From positions 5,011,001 to 5,075,000 of the forward strand of contig NC_005027.1 of NCBI RefSeq assembly GCF_000196115.1: a DNA stretch of 64,000 nucleotides, in the 5' to 3' direction. The stretch comes from Rhodopirellula baltica SH 1. Lineage in GTDB: Bacteria > Planctomycetota > Planctomycetia > Pirellulales > Pirellulaceae. The position numbers and the translations under genes were made by a program. Below, one piece after another: positions 42,377 through 52,293 of the stretch (position 1 is its first letter; each line of letters opens with the position of its first letter). Under the pieces are notes generated by a model. That model did no database searches. It had not been told where the DNA came from and worked only from the letters and a program-made list of their open reading frames with translations.

Positions 42377-44368
42377 TCACCGACTGGCTTGCATGCCTTG
42401 ATCCATTTGCAGCATCACCATGTCTCGATAGCGGCCACCGCTGGCGACCAATTCTTCGTGCGTGCCAATCTCGAGCACTTCGCCGTCTTCCAAAACCACG
42501 ATTTTGTCAGCATTCATGATCGTGCTCAATCGGTGAGCGATCACGAACGCGGTTCGGTCCTGCAACAACTCGCTCAAACTGTCCTGGATCAGACGCTCGC
42601 TTTCGCTATCGAGATTGCTGGTCGCTTCATCCAAGATCAGGATTTGAGGGTCAGCCAAGATCGCTCGTGCGATGGCCAATCGTTGACGTTGCCCACCTGA
42701 CAACTTGACGCCACGTTCGCCGATCACCGTTTCATAACCTTCGGGAAATTTGCGAATGAACTCGTCAGCGGCAGCTGCCTGCGCCGCCGAGATCACATCC
42801 TCCCGTGACGCTCGTCGGCGGGCGTAGGCAATGTTTTCGTGGATGGAGCCGTCGAACAAAAACACGTCCTGTTCCACAATTCCCAGCAACGATCTATAGC
42901 TGGACAACTGGATGTCTCGCAAGTCGCGACCATTGAAACAGATCCTTCCCTCGTCGGGATCATAGAACCGAGCGATCAAATTGGTCAGTGTCGTCTTGCC
43001 CGCTCCGCTGCGTCCCACCAAGGCGACCGTTTGCCCCGATGCGACGTCGAAACTCACCTCTTTCAGCACCGGCGTCTCGGTTCCCGGATAACGGAACGTG
43101 ACATTTTGAATTGACAGATCACCCACTCGCTGTTTCGAAGCCAACGAGATCGAACCTTCGCGACTGGGCAATTCCTCTTCCACATCCAACACATCCAGCA
43201 CACGATCCAACCCAGCCAGATTGTTCTGAAAAGCGACCGCGCTGCCAGCGATCGTGGCCAACGGATCCAACAACATCGTCAGGTAGACCAAGAACATCAT
43301 CAGGTCACCGAGGGTCAGATTGCCCTCGATGATTTGATAGCCGCCATAAAGCAACAAGCCGGTGGAAGCGAGCGGAATCAGCACTTCCCAAATGGTCTCG
43401 ATGATCCGCATCCACCACCAAGTGAACAACTGCTGCCGAACCAAGAAGTCACCTTCCCGCACATAGCGACTCGACTCGCTGCGAGATCGCGAAAACGTTC
43501 GCACGACGCGAATGCCGCCAAAGGTTTCCGTCGCGCCGCTGTCGATCTTTTGACGTTGCTTGCGGACATCTCGAAAGAGAGGACGAATGCGATTGATGTA
43601 GGTGCGGTGCGTCAACCAAACGGTCGGCAACAAAAACATTCCACCCAACATCAGCTTCCAGTCCACCAGCATCAGGATCACGAGGCTGCCGATGAACTGA
43701 ACGATTGCCCGCCAGGGGTTGTAGAGCATGCTGAAGATCAGATCGGCAACGCCGCCTGCGTCCTCTCGAATCAGGCTGGCCACGCCACCGCTCTTCATCG
43801 AATGCACATGGTGCAGTGGCAGATGAACAGCGTGATCAAACACGGTAGCTCGGATGGACACTTGCGTTTTATTGACCGCTTTGGTCGCGATCCAACGACC
43901 CACCAAATTCACCGCGGTTCCAATCGCGGTCAGAACGGTCACCAACAATCCGATCGCGATCAGCACGCGCATCGGTGACGACATCGGGTCGCCTAGAATC
44001 TCACTTAGATTTGGGATTCCGCTCACCCAGTCCGGTAGCGGTTTGGGTGGGCGAATCAGCACGGAATCGATCGCCAGCTTGGTTCCCAGCGGCGGGATCA
44101 ATCGCAAACCAATGCTGACCGTCAACAGCGCCAGAGCCGTCAAAATGGCCCCTCTTTGCCCGGCAATCAGTCCCCAAAAAGCAAGAAACAATTCGCGGAA
44201 GGATCGATCTCGCGTCCCGATCTTCTTTCCACCCGGCCCGCCACCGTGATGATGCCCGCCACGTCCGCTGGCCAGATCCTTTTCAGTGTCCTGATTCCCT
44301 CGGCGATGACGATCGCGAACCGCTTGACGATAGGCTTCGAAACGACGGCGACTGGGCGAACTCGGCAT
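42377..44368 (-). CDS. ABC exporter (MsbA-like, fused membrane and ATPase domains)
   Basis: A 663-residue half-transporter. An N-terminal cytoplasmic extension is rich in His and Gly (GGHHHGGGPGGKK). Six helices lie between about 75 and 390, and the ATPase domain has Walker A GRSGAGKTTL, the signature KLSGGQRQRLAIARA, Walker B ILILDEATSNLD and the H-loop IAHRLST. It probably acts as a homodimer exporting a lipid, peptide or drug; the substrate is not evident. It is the last gene after the BatA-like gene, 57 nt apart, on the same strand. Confidence 0.93.
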   Translation of the reverse strand: MPSSPSRRRFEAYRQAVRDRHRRGNQDTEKDLASGRGGHHHGGGPGGKKIGTRDRSFRELFLAFWGLIAGQRGAILTALALLTVSIGLRLIPPLGTKLAIDSVLIRPPKPLPDWVSGIPNLSEILGDPMSSPMRVLIAIGLLVTVLTAIGTAVNLVGRWIATKAVNKTQVSIRATVFDHAVHLPLHHVHSMKSGGVASLIREDAGGVADLIFSMLYNPWRAIVQFIGSLVILMLVDWKLMLGGMFLLPTVWLTHRTYINRIRPLFRDVRKQRQKIDSGATETFGGIRVVRTFSRSRSESSRYVREGDFLVRQQLFTWWWMRIIETIWEVLIPLASTGLLLYGGYQIIEGNLTLGDLMMFLVYLTMLLDPLATIAGSAVAFQNNLAGLDRVLDVLDVEEELPSREGSISLASKQRVGDLSIQNVTFRYPGTETPVLKEVSFDVASGQTVALVGRSGAGKTTLTNLIARFYDPDEGRICFNGRDLRDIQLSSYRSLLGIVEQDVFLFDGSIHENIAYARRRASREDVISAAQAAAADEFIRKFPEGYETVIGERGVKLSGGQRQRLAIARAILADPQILILDEATSNLDSESERLIQDSLSELLQDRTAFVIAHRLSTIMNADKIVVLEDGEVLEIGTHEELVASGGRYRDMVMLQMDQGMQASR

Positions 44369-44425
44369 CTAACAACAATGTGCGTGGAAACAAACGACCG
44401 ATGGAATCATCGGAGTCCGTCAATC

Positions 44426-46453
44426 CTACGCCAAACGCCTCGTGTAGAACCACCACTCCAATGCCATCAACACCAACACGGCGATCAACAGAGGCCGCCA
44501 AAATTCGCGACGCACCTCGATTCCCGCGTCGGTTGCTTCCACTGATTCGTACCCCAACTCGACGGTCGGCTGCGCTGCCAATCGACTTTCACGAGCATCA
44601 AACAAATTGACCGCGAACCGATCAACCACTTGATCTGTTTCCGCGGCGATCAATTGATAATTACCGGGCAGTGAAGTCGAGACGATTTCGACCACGCCAC
44701 CTGCTCCGACCGGTTGCTTGCCCAGCGATTCTTTTCTGCCTTGCTCAACCGTTCGCACGACCTCAACCGACTCCAGAACGTTTTCAAGGCGAGCCATCAC
44801 GGTTTGCCCCGGTTGATAACTCGGTGCCCCTGACGACTGAGCCGCACCGGCCAAGTTTCTCAATACGTTGAACATGAACACCGGCCAAGAGCGTTCAGCG
44901 TACCAATTGGTATTGGCCTGCATATCGCCCGATTCGTCTTCGCTGACAAGCGGGAACCCCAACACCAAATCTTGGTAACCATCCCTCGAAGCAATCGCCA
45001 TCACCGGACCGACATCCGATTCCACCAAGGTCAGCGAGCCCGATGGCCCATCCACAGCTCGACCGGAAAACACCAGCAACGAATACAGCTCAAGATACCG
45101 CAGCACCGGATGCGTTCGATCGATGTCGATCAACGTCAACGCGCCCGACTCGGTTTTCCACTTCCAATCATCGTTGGGCAATTCCCCCATGGTGAACGTG
45201 TTGGTCGGAGGAGAATCCTTGGGTCGGCATCGATCGTAAACGATCAAATCGTCGCGGCCCGAATCCACCCGTTTTTGATACGCCTCGGTTTCCATGTAGT
45301 CAGGCGTCACAAATTCGCACGACGCGATCTGCTGGCACTTGGGTGTTGTCAGGCCCAGCTCGAGCGCTCGGTTGCCGGGAGTGACGACCAACACCGAAAC
45401 CAACCCCGCGGGTGTCAACGCCGCGAACGCTTCGTTGTCGATCTTCAAATCGTCTTCGCTGTCGAGTTGCAACCTCAATGCAACCGCATCGGAAGATTCA
45501 ATCGTGAACGACAATCCAGTTTGAGCCTCCGGTTCCAACTTCACTGACGCCGCATCCACCAAGTTCTGATCGATGTACAAGGATGCTTCCGTGGACTCAT
45601 CCGACGTGCCCGTGTTCAGCACCGTCGCGAAAACTTGAATCTGATCGGGGTTCTGCAAATCACGTTGAGCCGAGAACGAAACGATCGCCAAATTGCGGAC
45701 CGCGCCGGATCCAATCGCAACATAGGTTGGCTGCAGGTTCCCCAGACTGAACTGCGTCACATCGCCAAAGTTCCCATCGCTGTAGAGCATCAGTTCCGCG
45801 GGCATCGCATCAGCGACTTGGACATCGTTGACGTCTCCAATCTCGCTGGTCCGACGTGGGTTGGCCAAGCCATCGGCTGCTCGCAGTGCCCCCAGAATAT
45901 CCGTCGGTCGATTCGTGACCTCACATCGGTCCAGTGCATCCCGCAAACGATTGCGATCCGAAGTGAAGGCCTGCATCACTTCGGCGCGGTCACTGAATGT
46001 CACCAGCATCGCCGACTCCGAATCCGTCATCGTGTCGATGCGATCGCCGATTTGACGACGCGCCTCTTCAAACCGACTGCGACCGCCCTGCCCTGCTCCT
46101 TCAGCGTCTCCTGCGGGAGCTTGCATGCTGGCAGAAGTATCCAGCAGAAACACCATCCGGCCCAACGAATTCGCTTCGCCTCGGATGCCTGGTCGGAACA
46201 AAGCGAACGCGGCCAATAACACTGCCAGCAATTGCAGCAACAACAACAGGCTGTTGCGAAGCCGTTGCAGCAAACTGTTGACGTGCAGGTCCTCGATCGT
46301 TCGAGACCATAAATACGTGCTCGGCACTTCGACCGGCTCACGTCGCAGTTTCAAAAAGTAAAGCAGCACGATGCCCACGGGCACGCACGCCAACACCACC
46401 CAAGGCCATACACCCGACAAGGCCGGAATCCAACTCATTCCACCACCGTTCAT
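44426..46453 (-). CDS. BatA-like membrane protein with VWA domain
   Basis: A 675-residue protein with the N-terminal two-helix BatA module (PWVVLACVPVGIVLLYFLKLRREP, LLLLLQLLAVLLAAFALFRPG). It contains a VWA domain with the MIDAS motif FLLDTSASMQ, a long beta-rich region and a C-terminal helix (LLIAVLVLMALEWWFYTRRLA). It overlaps the DUF58 gene (ATGA at 46450-46453); an ATG 5 codons later, after GGTGG, is an alternative start. BatA/DUF58 pairs usually work with a MoxR ATPase, which is not in this window. Confidence 0.9.
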   Translation of the reverse strand: MNGGGMSWIPALSGVWPWVVLACVPVGIVLLYFLKLRREPVEVPSTYLWSRTIEDLHVNSLLQRLRNSLLLLLQLLAVLLAAFALFRPGIRGEANSLGRMVFLLDTSASMQAPAGDAEGAGQGGRSRFEEARRQIGDRIDTMTDSESAMLVTFSDRAEVMQAFTSDRNRLRDALDRCEVTNRPTDILGALRAADGLANPRRTSEIGDVNDVQVADAMPAELMLYSDGNFGDVTQFSLGNLQPTYVAIGSGAVRNLAIVSFSAQRDLQNPDQIQVFATVLNTGTSDESTEASLYIDQNLVDAASVKLEPEAQTGLSFTIESSDAVALRLQLDSEDDLKIDNEAFAALTPAGLVSVLVVTPGNRALELGLTTPKCQQIASCEFVTPDYMETEAYQKRVDSGRDDLIVYDRCRPKDSPPTNTFTMGELPNDDWKWKTESGALTLIDIDRTHPVLRYLELYSLLVFSGRAVDGPSGSLTLVESDVGPVMAIASRDGYQDLVLGFPLVSEDESGDMQANTNWYAERSWPVFMFNVLRNLAGAAQSSGAPSYQPGQTVMARLENVLESVEVVRTVEQGRKESLGKQPVGAGGVVEIVSTSLPGNYQLIAAETDQVVDRFAVNLFDARESRLAAQPTVELGYESVEATDAGIEVRREFWRPLLIAVLVLMALEWWFYTRRLA

Positions 46454-47403
46454 CGCACGACCCCACGAGTTCGTAGGTATTTCGTGATCACCGTTTCAAT
46501 CGGCGTGTCGGTTGGAACCATCACGTGCACAATCGATCGCTTGGCACAGTACTGCCGAATTTGATTGAGGAAGGCTTTGAGGTTGGCTTGGTACTTGTCC
46601 AACACGAATTGATTGACGGTGATCTCGGCCGCATCGCCATCTTCGACATCAATCAAGCGGCGATCACCTCGTAGTGGCGGATCAATTTCTTCTTGCGACA
46701 ACACCTGCAGCACAAACACATCGATTTGCCGACCGACCAACATCCGCAGTGCCGATTCGTAGCCTTCCTTGTCCATCATGTCGGTGATCAGCACGACCAC
46801 GCCGCTGCCACCACCTCGCGTCACAAAATCCTTGACACCGTCGTGCAGCGAAACATTTTCGCCACCCGACAAACCGTCCAGGTAGTTCAACATTTTCCAA
46901 AACGAACCACGCGACCGAAGCACGGGAGCGTTGTGACCGGATTGCCCCATGGCTCGAACACAAACCCGATCACCGTGACAGAGCCCCACGTACCCGAGTG
47001 CGGCCGCGAGTTGCTTGGCGACACGCAATTTGTTCGGCGTGCCAAAATTCATTGACGCGCTGGTGTCGATCAAGGCATGGAAGTGCAGGTCCTCTTCTTC
47101 CTGAAACAGTTTCAAAAACAACTGATCCAACCGAGCGTACAAATTCCAATCGATCAGCCGCAGGTCATCGCCCGGCACGTAATTTCGAAAGTCAGCGAAC
47201 TCGACGCTTTGACCTTTCCGGCGACTGATGCGTTCGCCTTTCATCCGCCCCCGAAAGATCTTCCGAGAAACGAGCTCCAGCCGTTCCAGCCGACCCAACA
47301 AGGCTGGCGTCAACAAAGGCCCAGACGCTTGCCGCTTGGCATCGGTCGGGGTGCTGGCTGCGGGAGTCGGTTCGGTCGTCGACGAAGCGGGTGCGTTGCT
47401 CAT
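46450..47403 (-). CDS. DUF58 domain protein
   Basis: About 317 residues from the ATG at 47401-47403 (MSNAPASSTTEPTP). The DUF58 core is clear: GERISRRKGQSVEFADFRNYVPGDDLRLIDWNLYARLD, then a degenerate VWA domain with ALIDTSASM and LITDMMDKEGYE. The family is tied to MoxR ATPases and VWA proteins in envelope or cofactor assembly. The open frame upstream to 47616 is probably not translated. It is the first gene of an operon with the BatA-like gene and possibly the ABC exporter. Confidence 0.91.
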   Translation of the reverse strand: MSNAPASSTTEPTPAASTPTDAKRQASGPLLTPALLGRLERLELVSRKIFRGRMKGERISRRKGQSVEFADFRNYVPGDDLRLIDWNLYARLDQLFLKLFQEEEDLHFHALIDTSASMNFGTPNKLRVAKQLAAALGYVGLCHGDRVCVRAMGQSGHNAPVLRSRGSFWKMLNYLDGLSGGENVSLHDGVKDFVTRGGGSGVVVLITDMMDKEGYESALRMLVGRQIDVFVLQVLSQEEIDPPLRGDRRLIDVEDGDAAEITVNQFVLDKYQANLKAFLNQIRQYCAKRSIVHVMVPTDTPIETVITKYLRTRGVVR

Positions 47404-47679
47404 GGGATGCAGTTTAGCCGATTCACGCAGCGGTGGAGCACGCCACCGCACCTCAACTGTCTCTTCGTCGAGATCAGAAATTCTTAGAAAAGCGATGACC
47501 GCACGGTCCGATCGGAGGGAATTTCCCCGGCGAAACAGCGAGAATTCGTTGGATGACATTTCTTTTACAATTGGCTGACACCCATTCGAACTTTTGGGCG
47601 ACCGCTTTCCGTTCAATGAGTGACGTCCGAGCCATGTCCGGCTCGATCGCTAGTCCACTCTTGTCCCAGGAGCTTTCCG

Positions 47680-49074
47680 ATGCGTTTCTCATTGTTGATG
47701 TTACTTGTTGCCGCCATGACGGCCACACCGCTTCACCAAGCGAGTGCCGAACAAGTCAAATTGGATGTCCGCTTGGTCCACCCCGTGATGAAAGCAGGTG
47801 AGAAACAAACCAATCACTTGCGAATCGCACTGACCGGTTTTGAACTGAAATCCGCGGAAGAACGCCCACCCGTCAACGTCTGCTTGGTGCTTGACCACAG
47901 CGGTTCGATGAGCGGGCAAAAACTCGCACGTGCCAAAGAAGCCGCCGAAGCCGCGATCGACCGGCTGAGCGACGACGACATCGTTTCAGTCGTTCTGTAC
48001 GACAGCAATGTCACCGTCTTAGTCCCCGCCACCAAAGCCACCGATCGCTCCTCCATCAAACAAAAGATCCGTGGCATCCAAGCCGGTAGTTCCACCGCAT
48101 TGTTCGCCGGAGTCAGCAAAGGTGCCGCGGAAGTTCGTAAGTTCTTGGCCGACGAACAAGTCAATCGAGTCATCCTGCTTTCGGACGGTTTGGCCAACGT
48201 GGGTCCCAAAAGCCCACAAGAACTGGAAGGGTTGGGACGCTCACTGATGAAGGAAGCGATCAGCGTCAGCACGCTTGGCCTGGGTTCAGGTTACAACGAA
48301 GACTTGATGGTCGCGCTCGCCTCCGTGGGCGGTGGCAACCACGCGTTCATCGAAGACGCCGACAGTTTGGTGTCGGTCTTCAACCAAGAGTTCGATGGTT
48401 TGCTCAGCGTCGTAGCGAACGAATTCGAAATCGTGGTCAAACTGGATGAGTCTGTGCGTCCCGTTCGCATGATCGGCAGCGAAGGAGACATCGAAGGTCA
48501 AACGATTCGCATTCCACTCGCGCAGCTTTACGCCAATCAAGAACGTTACTTCATCGTTGAAACCGAAGTTTCACCCGGCACGGAAGACTCCACCCGAGAT
48601 CTGGCAGAAGTCACGGTGCAGTATCGTAATCTGCAAACCGAAACCAAAGAGAAACTGACCAGCAGCATTCAGGTTCGCTTCAGTGACGAAGAAAAGATCG
48701 TCGAAGAAGCCAAGGACATGGAGGTTTACGCCTACTGCAGCTTGCAAATCACCACCGAACTCAATCGCGAAGCCACCGCGCTACGTGATGCGGGCCAAGT
48801 CAAGGAAGCACAATCGCTGCTGAATCAAAACGCAACCTCTCTTAACAAACTGTACGTTGAGTGTGAAGCCAAGGGCGTCACCAGTGTTCTTCCTGAACTG
48901 AAATTGGCCGAAGAAAGCAACGAGATGCAAGCGGAAGCGATTGTCGATCGTTCCAAGTGGAATTCAACTCGCAAAAGCATGCGGCAGTTGCAGAATGCAG
49001 TCCAAAGTCAACAACCCTATTCGGTGGACGTCCCCAGTCTCTCGCCTTCCCAATCCTCCGCCCCTCGTCGGTAA
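47680..49074 (+). CDS. Secreted VWA domain protein
   Basis: About 464 residues. The ATG at 47680 is preceded by AGGAG, 8 nt away, and opens a signal peptide (MRFSLLMLLVAAMTATPLHQASA). A von Willebrand A domain follows with a perfect MIDAS, CLVLDHSGSMSGQK, then LLSDGLANVG and LGLGSGYNEDLM. A beta-sandwich region (about 230-330) and a helical tail complete it, as in planctomycete and proteobacterial VWA/TgpA-associated proteins. A histidine kinase gene begins 6 nt after its stop. It may act as a metal-dependent protein-interaction sensor in the periplasm. Confidence 0.9.
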   Translation: MRFSLLMLLVAAMTATPLHQASAEQVKLDVRLVHPVMKAGEKQTNHLRIALTGFELKSAEERPPVNVCLVLDHSGSMSGQKLARAKEAAEAAIDRLSDDDIVSVVLYDSNVTVLVPATKATDRSSIKQKIRGIQAGSSTALFAGVSKGAAEVRKFLADEQVNRVILLSDGLANVGPKSPQELEGLGRSLMKEAISVSTLGLGSGYNEDLMVALASVGGGNHAFIEDADSLVSVFNQEFDGLLSVVANEFEIVVKLDESVRPVRMIGSEGDIEGQTIRIPLAQLYANQERYFIVETEVSPGTEDSTRDLAEVTVQYRNLQTETKEKLTSSIQVRFSDEEKIVEEAKDMEVYAYCSLQITTELNREATALRDAGQVKEAQSLLNQNATSLNKLYVECEAKGVTSVLPELKLAEESNEMQAEAIVDRSKWNSTRKSMRQLQNAVQSQQPYSVDVPSLSPSQSSAPRR

Positions 49075-49080
49075 TCTCTT

Positions 49081-50778
49081 TTGCCTCTGCGTCACGTTCT
49101 CGCGTTGTTGTTGCTCATCGTTTCACCGCTGATCCTGATCGGCTGGTTCGGAACCGCCACGCTCGCGCGGCAACAACAGCAGCAACGAGAACAGTTGCAA
49201 CAACTCTTCGCTGGGCGACTGCGGGACTTGAGTTCCAACTTGCGTCCCATCGCCCAGCGATATGAAACCGAACTTGGCGACCAACTTCGCAAGGCTGAGC
49301 GGGACTTGAATCGCCTGGCGGAACTAAGGCGTTCGACACCGATTGCTCGATCGGTTTTGTTGGTCGATCGCGATGGACGTTTGATCTACCCCCGCAAACC
49401 TGTCATCGATGCTACATCGGAAACGTTGTGGTATGCCGCTCTGAGCGAACTGGCTCGTGGACGACCAATCGGAGAACAAGAGGAAGCTCTCGGTCTCAAT
49501 AGCGATTCCCAATCATCGTCCTCGATCAAAGGAGTCGTTCCCCAAACACGGATCGTGCAGTTTCCGAAGGCACCTTCATCAAACGATCTATCAAACAGTG
49601 ACACTCGCTGGCAAAGCTGGTTCCACGAGGACGGTCTGCAACTGGTCCTTTGGCTGCCACGATCCGACCAAACCGCCACCGGGATTGTTTTGGAACGAGG
49701 GCGTTGGATGGCCGACTTGGTCGAAGCCTTGCCCGCCACTTCCGCCGATGAGAGCGGGCGATACGAACTGCGAGACAGCACCGATCGGACGGTGTACCGC
49801 TGGGGCGATTCCAGCGAAACAATCGCCCCAATCCAACCGCTTGCCACCATTCGGATGGAAGCTCCGTGGAACGGATGGCGGTTGATCTACACGCCGTCCA
49901 CCGACGCGTCCCCGGGTTGGTTGGCGGACGGAACCGTCCCCCTGCTGGCAACTTTGTTGGCTCTCGCCACCACGCTGTTGTTGCTGGGAGCGTATGTGAT
50001 GACAACGATCCGGCGTCAAATGGCGCTGGCTCAACAACGTGTCAGTTTCGCCAGCCATGTGTCGCACGAATTGCGAACTCCGTTGACCAACATTCGCCTG
50101 TACGCCGAACTTGCCAAACGCGACCTCGATTCGGAGTCGACTTCAACGTCCGATGAGCCCAATCAACGACGACTGCTGGAACGGTTGGACGTGATCGAAG
50201 AGGAAAGCCAGCGGCTCTCACGGTTGGTCACGGGTGTCCTCGACATGGTTTCAGGGAAAGGCAAATTGCGTCCGACGATTGAAGCTCCCGATCAAATCAT
50301 CCGCCGCGTCGTGGAAAGTTTTGCTCCCGCTTTCGAAAGCCTCGAAATCAAAACGGAACTGGAGCTCTATGCGGACCAAGCGATTTCAATCGACACCGAT
50401 GTGATCGAATTGGTCCTGGTGAATTTGCTCAGCAACGTCGAGAAATACGCGGCTTCCGGAAAACGCGTCACACTGACCAGCGCCCAAACAGCAAACCTGA
50501 TCACCATCGATGTCATCGATGAGGGTCCAGGGATTACCAAATCGGAAGCAAAACGAATCTTCGAACCCTTCGAGCGACTTGACGATTCCTTGTCAGCACC
50601 TGCAGGAACAGGCCTGGGGCTGGCGATCGCCCGCAACGCGGCCCGACGGCATGGTGGCGAATTGAACTGGATTCCTTCCGAGTCGGGATCACACTTTCGC
50701 TTCACCCTGCTACCAGTGAACCCAATATCCGATCGCGTCTCGTCACCCCCAACTGAACCATCATGCCCCGGATCTTGA
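49081..50778 (+). CDS. Sensor histidine kinase
   Basis: A 565-residue kinase. It starts at a TTG, since no ATG is available early, with a helix (HVLALLLLIVSPLILIGWFG). A periplasmic sensor region of about 240 residues precedes a second helix (LLATLLALATTLLLLGAYVM). HisKA has the phospho-accepting His in SHVSHELRTPLTNIRLY; the ATPase domain has LLSNVEKYA, VIDEGPGI and GTGLGLAIARN. The sensor region shows no known domain. The 3' end overlaps the response-regulator gene by 16 nt, so the two are a cognate pair. Confidence 0.92.
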   Translation: MPLRHVLALLLLIVSPLILIGWFGTATLARQQQQQREQLQQLFAGRLRDLSSNLRPIAQRYETELGDQLRKAERDLNRLAELRRSTPIARSVLLVDRDGRLIYPRKPVIDATSETLWYAALSELARGRPIGEQEEALGLNSDSQSSSSIKGVVPQTRIVQFPKAPSSNDLSNSDTRWQSWFHEDGLQLVLWLPRSDQTATGIVLERGRWMADLVEALPATSADESGRYELRDSTDRTVYRWGDSSETIAPIQPLATIRMEAPWNGWRLIYTPSTDASPGWLADGTVPLLATLLALATTLLLLGAYVMTTIRRQMALAQQRVSFASHVSHELRTPLTNIRLYAELAKRDLDSESTSTSDEPNQRRLLERLDVIEEESQRLSRLVTGVLDMVSGKGKLRPTIEAPDQIIRRVVESFAPAFESLEIKTELELYADQAISIDTDVIELVLVNLLSNVEKYAASGKRVTLTSAQTANLITIDVIDEGPGITKSEAKRIFEPFERLDDSLSAPAGTGLGLAIARNAARRHGGELNWIPSESGSHFRFTLLPVNPISDRVSSPPTEPSCPGS

Positions 50779-51482
50779 TCGCTGAAGATGACCGGCACAC
50801 TCGTGCTGCCCTGGAGGAATTACTGGGCGCAGAGGGCTACGACGTGGCAACAGTCGGTGATGGCCTGTCCGCATCAAAGATGATCGAATCCAAGAAGTTC
50901 GATTTGGTGTGCCTCGACGTGATGATGCCTATGAAAAGCGGTTTTGACGTTTGTCGACTTCTGCGTGCCGAAGACCATCGAACGCCGGTCATTTTCATCA
51001 CCGCCAAGGGTGACGAGATCGACAAAGTCGTGGGGCTGGAACTGGGTGCGGACGACTACATCAGCAAACCGTTTGGATCCCACGAAGTCATTGCCCGAGT
51101 CAAAGCCGTCCTGCGGCGCTGCCAGCCAGCCCCCAGCCAAACACCAATCGCGAAAGACCCGACCACGCACATCACGTTCAACATGGACGATTTGCAGATC
51201 ACGCCATCAAAACTGCGAGCCACTCGTGGCGAAACGACAATCGAACTCACCGCTCGTGAACTACAGATCCTGATACTGTTGCATGATGCCGACGGGGACG
51301 TGGTGCATCGCCAAACGCTCTTCCAAGAATGCTGGGGGCATAACCGAGTCCCCAACAGCCGAACCGTCGACCAAACCGTCAGCCAACTCCGCAAACGCAT
51401 CGAGCGAGATCCCAAACACCCTCGCATCATCCAAACCGTCTATGGCCTCGGCTACCGCTACGAGTGCAAACCTCACCCATGA
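50763..51482 (+). CDS. OmpR/PhoB-type response regulator
   Basis: A 239-residue regulator. The receiver domain has D9/D10, phospho-acceptor D52 in VCLDVMMP, T80 and K102 in YISKPFG. The winged-helix DNA-binding domain follows (TARELQILILLHDADGDVVHRQTLFQECWG, then VSQLRKRIERDPKHPRIIQTVYGLGYRY). It is cognate to the upstream kinase. The next gene overlaps its stop (ATGA). Confidence 0.95.
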   Translation: MPRILIAEDDRHTRAALEELLGAEGYDVATVGDGLSASKMIESKKFDLVCLDVMMPMKSGFDVCRLLRAEDHRTPVIFITAKGDEIDKVVGLELGADDYISKPFGSHEVIARVKAVLRRCQPAPSQTPIAKDPTTHITFNMDDLQITPSKLRATRGETTIELTARELQILILLHDADGDVVHRQTLFQECWGHNRVPNSRTVDQTVSQLRKRIERDPKHPRIIQTVYGLGYRYECKPHP

Positions 51483-52273
51483 AAACGCTCACCCTTTCGA
51501 TTGCCTGCTTGGTCACGTGGTGTTGTGCTTCCGCTCATACCGCTGATCTGCGAATGCAATTCTTGCTGGATGGTCCAGCTCCACCCCCTGAACCGCTTGA
51601 CGTCGACAGGGACAAAGCGGTGTGCGGCCAATTGAACTTGCTCGATGAGCGTTTGCTGGTGGATCAGGAAACGAAAGGCATTCAGAATGTGGTGGTCTAC
51701 CTCTACACCGGGCGTGGAGGAACGCAATTACCTGCTTCCAAACCATCCAAGCAAACTCGAAAACTGCTGGCGAAAGAATGCCGTTTCGAACCGCATGTGG
51801 TCCTAGCTCAAAGCGGAGACACATTGATCTTTGATGTGTCCGAGGCCAAGGTAGGTCACAACATCAACATCAATTTCTTTCGAAACAATCACTCGGGCAT
51901 CCTCATTCCTGCCGGCAATAATCGCGACTTTTCCCTGCAAAAAGCAGAGCCCGCACCGCTGCCGATTGACTGCAACATTCACCCTTGGATGCGAGCTTGG
52001 CTGGTCGTTCTCGATCACCCCTACGCCGCCGTCAGCGATGCTCAAGGGCGAATTGAAATCAAAGGTCTTCCCGAGAACCAGGAACTCACTTTTCGCGTCT
52101 TCCATGAAGACGCCCGCCACCTGACCAACGTCACGATCGATGGCAACGTTCAGCAGTGGGACCGCAATCGATTCCAGGTCACCTTGGCCAAAGGCACCAA
52201 CGACCTCGGTCAGGTGAAGCTTTCACCCGAGAACTTTGCGAGCATTCAAACAGCAGTATCAACCGGACAGTGA
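51479..52273 (+). CDS. Secreted cupredoxin-like protein
   Basis: About 264 residues from the ATG at 51479, which overlaps the regulator stop. A signal peptide (MKTLTLSIACLVTWCCASA) is followed by a fold like planctomycete methylamine-utilisation/cupredoxin proteins: QNVVVYLYTGRGG, FEPHVVLAQSGDTLIFDVSE, VGHNININFF and PIDCNIHPWMRAWLVVLDHPYAAVSD. His and Cys in these segments are candidate copper ligands, and a C-terminal carboxypeptidase-like strand region ends it. It is probably part of, or regulated with, the kinase-regulator operon; copper or redox sensing is only an inference. Confidence 0.83.
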   Translation: MKTLTLSIACLVTWCCASAHTADLRMQFLLDGPAPPPEPLDVDRDKAVCGQLNLLDERLLVDQETKGIQNVVVYLYTGRGGTQLPASKPSKQTRKLLAKECRFEPHVVLAQSGDTLIFDVSEAKVGHNININFFRNNHSGILIPAGNNRDFSLQKAEPAPLPIDCNIHPWMRAWLVVLDHPYAAVSDAQGRIEIKGLPENQELTFRVFHEDARHLTNVTIDGNVQQWDRNRFQVTLAKGTNDLGQVKLSPENFASIQTAVSTGQ

Positions 52274-52293
52274 CAACGAGGAATGCTGCTCAA

